Origin: Taiwanofungus camphoratus
Taxonomy: Eukaryota > Basidiomycota > Agaricomycetes > Polyporales > Taiwanofungaceae
Direction: 5' to 3'
Assembly: GCA_003999685.1 (NCBI GenBank)
Contig: CP021223.1
Coordinates: 744,001 to 808,000, forward strand
Length of the DNA: 64,000 bases
Positions within the stretch are counted from its first letter, which is position 1. The number at the start of each line of letters is the position of its first letter. Positions 60,031 to 64,000 of this stretch are shown here, in pieces. The notes beneath the pieces are model-generated. The model did not search any database, was not told the DNA's origin, and was given only the letters and a program-made list of their open reading frames with translations. The position numbers and the translations under genes were made by a program.

Positions 60031-60078
60031 CCCAAGGGGTCCTCCTGTCTCGGCATCTGCCGGTGCATACCCCTTGGG
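60031..60078. repeat. 9 bp inverted repeat with 30-base spacer
   Basis: CCCAAGGGG at 60031-60039 and its exact complement CCCCTTGGG at 60070-60078. It may form a stem in a 5' transcript of the beclin gene or be part of an old inserted element. No target-site duplication was identified. Confidence 0.45.
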
Positions 60079-60436
60079 AATAATTCTATAATAAATGATC
60101 AGGTGACTCGTGCCCCGATCGGAATATTCCTTTCCGAGATCCAATCAAGGTGCGGGTCTACTGCAGATACACGATCTGACGGCCGGTAAGCAAAGTCATA
60201 GGCACTCACAACTCTAACATATAGGTGAGTGTTTCTGGAAGTAGCTCATTCTGACGTTGGTGAAGAAGTGAAGTCTGTGGCTCGTTTGCTCTAGCTGACC
60301 TTGCTAGAAGCGTCCAACTATAATCTCGGTTACTCTGCGTCCACCAAAGATCTTCTCCTGATTGTTCTCAAGCAACTGGCATTACTGAATACCCTGATCT
60401 TCTTCTCTGGAAAAGTTGAAGACCGCATTGGACAAC

Positions 60437-62189
60437 ATGAATTTCGTATGCCAACAATGCAAACAACCTCTGCAGGTATGTCGTGGAAACATGCCATCAT
60501 TATCGTTGTGACTCATAAAGCGAAGCTCGATGCGTCACTGGTAGATCTAACGCCTTCTGCCTATGACATGGTAGCCGCGTCCTTGCCTCCTGCTCCATCA
60601 GCTACCGGACTACAGACGTCCGAATCTGAGAGGCTTGCTCAGCTTCCTGCTCCTGCATCAGTGAAGTCTGCGTGGCAGCAATCCGCACAAAGCCGCTCTG
60701 CCTCACCCTCATCCCTCTCTCCGCGCGCACAGAAGAAGCAGCCGCAACGCGCAGCCGTGCACCCCAACGAGTCTTTTGTGCTGTTGCAGGACAGCATTGT
60801 CCGCAATATTCCCTCTCCTCTTCCCACGCCTTCTCACGCGAAACGGCCGTCTTTTGCTGCTAGGCCCCGTATGAACAACCAGCCCTCTGTACCGCCAGCA
60901 GTTGCGCAGGAAGAAGCTACTCATCCTAACCCTTCGCCCCTTTCACATCACCTTCGCTCCACCTTACGTCTGTTCAACCTGCTCTCCAGCCGGACCGATC
61001 TTGATCATCCTCTGTGTGCTGAATGCACAGACATCCTGCTGTCCACACTTAGCCGCCAACTTGAGGAAACCAAGAAGGAGCGGGACGGATACATCGCATT
61101 CGAGAAGGAAGTCAAAAAGGAGAAAGAGCGCGATGGGGATGGCATGAGCAAGGAGGAGGCCGAGCTGAAAATCCAGAAACTCAAAGAGGAAGAACATTTA
61201 GCCATTGAGAAGCTTCAAGCAGCTGAACTGGAACGGGAACAGTTGGCAGAAGAATTCAGAGCTCTAGAGCTAGAGGAAAAGGCACTGGAAGAGGAGGAAG
61301 CGGAGTCAGTGTATGAGCTATATCTGCCATTCATTGTAGTTGACGCAGTATCAAAAAGGTTCTGGCGTGTACACAATACTCATCTGTTGAAGTCTACGGA
61401 GCAAGCCTCACAATTAGCCGCGCTACGTGCAGCGTACGCCGCAGATTCTGCTACCCTTGAGAAACTCGAGCGTGCAAATGTGTACAACGATGCTTTTTGT
61501 ATTGGTCACGAAGGAGTATTCGGAACTATCAACGGACTACGGTTGGGTAGAGTTCCAGGAGTGCCTGTTTGTCATTTTATGTCTTTGCTGTGTCATCTTC
61601 TGACTCTTGTCAAGGTGGAGTGGGCAGAAATCAATGCTGCCTGGGGCCAGACGCTTCTACTGCTCTACACTATCACCCGTAAGCTCGATTTTACATTTGA
61701 GAAGTGAGTCGATGATACGTATGCTCTTTCTTCCCAATTCAAAATGAGCATGCGCAGCTATCGTTTGGTCCCTATGGGATCATTCTCTCGAATAGAGAAG
61801 ACAACAGGGGACAAGGCAATTTACGAATTGTACGGCTCAGGTGACCTCCATCTCGGACGCTTACTCCATAACCGTCGATTTGACTTCGCCATGGTCGCCT
61901 TCCTTGACTGTCTGAAGCAATTGATAGACTTTGTAAAGTCACAGGATTCCCAAGTTGATTTCCCACATCAGTGAGTCTCTCCCTTATTGCGGATTATGCG
62001 TGTCTCAAATCATCTGCAAAACTGATGTCCATTCATTTTCCCGGTGTAAGGATTGTGAAGGATAAGATAGGGGAAGCCTCGGTCAAGCTGCAGTTCAGCC
62101 AGGAGGAAGCATGGACGCGTGCTCTACGACACGTCCTGCTGGCTCTCAAAATTTTGCTAAAGTGGACAACTAACGGAAGCAACGCTTAA
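60437..62189 (+). CDS. atg6: Beclin 1 / Atg6 / Vps30 autophagy protein
   Basis: Core subunit of the class III PI3-kinase (Vps34) complexes, needed for autophagosome nucleation and vacuolar sorting. Exons 60437-60475, 60526-61304, 61359-61566, 61615-61703, 61758-61970 and 62051-62189 sum to 1467 nt (488 aa). The N-terminal CxxC (MNFVCQQCKQPLQ) leads into a Ser/Pro-rich linker. A coiled coil follows at about residues 180-280 (Glu/Lys-rich). Then comes the evolutionarily conserved domain: FWRVHNTHLL, INGLRLGRVPGVPVEWAEIN, the YRLVPMGSFSRIE strand, and ELYGSGDL. The 51 bp intron at 61564-61614 area is read-through in frame but splicing restores the family sequence. Start is the only ATG giving the CxxC motif. 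Confidence 0.95.
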
Positions 62190-62820
62190 CTTCACCTACA
62201 TTCTGTCGTCCAGCGGGAAACCTCGCCTCGGCTTATTCAAAGTCCAGGTGCATCCAAGCGAGCGGTTAAATGACATCCGCGGAGCTGTATTGCATGCGTC
62301 AGTTATCGAGATCTGCGCGTTCTTCAATTGTACATTTCGTTGTAGCATAGGTAATCTCCTGTACTGTATCTTAACATATGTCCGGAACGTGTATGCAGCA
62401 TCGTGCACACAGCAATAGAAGTCGTGCTCCTTTACGTACGTTTGCAGTCAAGTCAGGCTCCGTGATTGCAGCCGTCGATGTTCTTCCTAGCTATACTCGT
62501 TGATTGCGCTTCATGATGCACATCTTGCAAATTCAAGCAACCATGCTAGCTCTACAGCGGCGCTGGCTATCAGATCCAACTGGGCAGATATTTTGACATG
62601 ATGGGAGGAAAGAAGGAAAGGCCAGGGAAGATTTCCTCGATCGGTCCGGGCTAAGTACTTTCCTTTAAATTTCACCCGACCGTGCGCAACAGTTGACCGC
62701 CGATTGGTAAGTCGACCACCAGGAATTGTTTGTCATCACGTTAGGTCTGTCTTTCTGAAGCCAGACTTGAAGGGCATCTTCACTCTTCCCGACTCTCTCC
62801 GCCCTCGACTTCCATCGTAT
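62190..62820. other. intergenic region between atg6 and glutamate-cysteine ligase
   Basis: 631 bp between two plus-strand genes. Only short minus-strand frames without motifs are present. It should contain the ligase promoter; no specific site is recognised. Confidence 0.4.
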
Positions 62821-64000
62821 ATGGGTCTTCTCTCTCTGGGGACACCTCTGGCCTGGGATGACGCCAAACAACACGCCAATCACGTCAGGACGCATGGAAT
62901 CACTCAATTTCTGAATATTTGGGACCATCTTAAGGATAGATGTGGAGACGAATTGCTATGGGGAGACGAGGTATAATTTGATTTGATATCGTATGTGGTT
63001 CCGTTGACCGAATCGGCGTGGCTGTCCGTTCCAAAGATTGAATATATGGTTGTTTCGTTCGATGACGGAGAGAAGAATGCGAAACTCTCTCTCCGGCAGT
63101 CGGAAATTCTTGCCAAGCTCCAGGCGATCGTGAGCGACATTGCTTCTAACCGTGGCGAGACGTAGGTTCCTCCTACATCTCGCTCCGAAATGTCGTTCCA
63201 TGAGCCCTCTCCAGAGAATCTGTTCCCACCTTTCATCCAGAATATGGCCGGTTTATGCTTGAGTCTACTCCTGGCTCGCCATACAGAGGGTGCATAGCCG
63301 ATTTACTTTCGGTAGAGGGGAACATGCGTTATCGGTAGGTTGCATACGCAGTGAGATTGACTTCTCCCATTCTAACTGCACCCTTCAGACGTCGTCTAGC
63401 CCGCAAGTACCTCAAAGACAACGAAATGCCATTCACGTTGACTTCGTACCCTCGAATGGGCGTCCCTGGTGTCTTTACAGAACCTTACTGTGATCCTGCA
63501 AATGCAGTGTCGAGCCATAGTCTGTTCGTACCAGAAGAACTAACGAATCCTCATGCTCGTTTCCCGTGCGTGGCTTGGCATTCCATTATCCAATACTGTG
63601 GTCAGTCTGAACTCTGCACAGGACGCTGACCGCGAACATCAGACGGAGACGTGGTTCGAAAGTGGCAATCAATCTCCCTCTCTACATTGACAAGAATACA
63701 CCGCGGCCCTTCGTGGACCCCACTATACCATGGCAGCGGGAAATCTACACGGAGGATCCTGGTATGGTGTCAAACTACATTGATGATCTATTTCTTTTAC
63801 ATGCTCATTTCTCCTGTCGGCCAGAGGCAAAACATGGTTCTGCTCTCATTGATCATATATACATGGACGCAATGGGGTTCGGGATGGGGTGTAGTTGCCT
63901 ACAGATCACTTTCCAATCCTGCAATGTTCCAGAGGCAAGGCGGCTTTACGATGCTCTCGTCCCCATAGCACCTCTCATGGTTGGTAAATCATGTTGGTGA
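62821..64000 (+). CDS. gcs1: glutamate-cysteine ligase catalytic subunit, 5' part (runs off the right edge)
   Basis: First and rate-limiting enzyme of glutathione synthesis, joining glutamate and cysteine at the expense of ATP. Exon 1 (62821-62970) begins [20 protein letters not shown] and ends GDELLWGDE. Exon 2 starts at 63037 with [10 protein letters not shown], giving the family motif G-D-E-I-E-Y. Later exons encode [29 protein letters not shown], then [19 protein letters not shown] and [20 protein letters not shown]. At least five introns lie in the visible part. The frame reaches a GT donor near 63983 and the gene is truncated by the window edge, so only the N-terminal portion of a ~650-residue enzyme is seen. 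Confidence 0.93.

Larger units (their letters stand above)
58863..60436. other. 1.6 kb divergent intergenic region, caspase-like / beclin
   Basis: Lies between two genes transcribed away from each other. It holds small motif-free frames on both strands and three perfect short inverted repeats in its second half, listed separately. No tRNA or transposase was recognised. Confidence 0.45.

Overview
The window is nuclear DNA from a filamentous basidiomycete, most likely a mushroom-forming Agaricomycete. Nearly every gene is broken by many 50-70 bp introns with short GT(R)NGT donors and CAG/TAG acceptors. The gene families also fit this group: a BTB protein typical of Agaricomycetes, A1 aspartic protease, GH16 glucanase, division 1 chitin synthase and a caspase-like protease. 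I rebuilt spliced gene models by hand. Where exon sums are quoted they were checked to be divisible by three. The start, stop and splice choices are inferences from family alignments held in memory, not from database searches.

Layout. 0.7-6.1 kb: BTB/POZ protein (-), 3-hydroxyacyl-CoA dehydratase PHS1 (+), secreted aspartic protease (-). 7-17.2 kb: a paralogue-rich accessory segment with a relic of an SDR exon, an SDR (+), an intact GH16 glucanase (-), a decayed GH16 copy (-), a second SDR in inverted orientation (-) and an O-methyltransferase (-). 17.3-21.3 kb: a gene-poor stretch where I recognise nothing. 21.4-36.4 kb: a dense housekeeping block with cohesin Rad21 (-) divergent from a PPR protein (+), an HMMR/RHAMM-like coiled-coil protein (+), mitochondrial-type cysteine synthase (-), Arf GTPase (-), an LRR protein (-) and Rad23 (+). 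36.8-40.9 kb: a large serine/glutamine-rich protein whose N-terminus resembles the shelterin TPP1/Est3 OB fold. 41.5-45.9 kb: chitin synthase (+). 46.0-52.6 kb: R3H-associated-domain protein (-), U1-type zinc finger protein (-) and DNA polymerase kappa (-). 53.9-58.9 kb: amidase (-) and caspase-like protein (-). 60.4-62.2 kb: Beclin 1/Atg6 (+). From 62.8 kb: glutamate-cysteine ligase (+), cut by the right edge.

Functional themes. Genome maintenance is well represented (Rad21, Rad23, polymerase kappa, the TPP1-like candidate), as is wall metabolism (chitin synthase, GH16). Cysteine synthase and glutamate-cysteine ligase are both on the route to glutathione but lie 32 kb apart, so this is not a cluster. 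No transposon ORF, rRNA, tRNA or CRISPR was recognised. The most unusual region is 7-15 kb, where local duplication left an intact/decayed GH16 pair inside an inverted pair of SDR paralogues.
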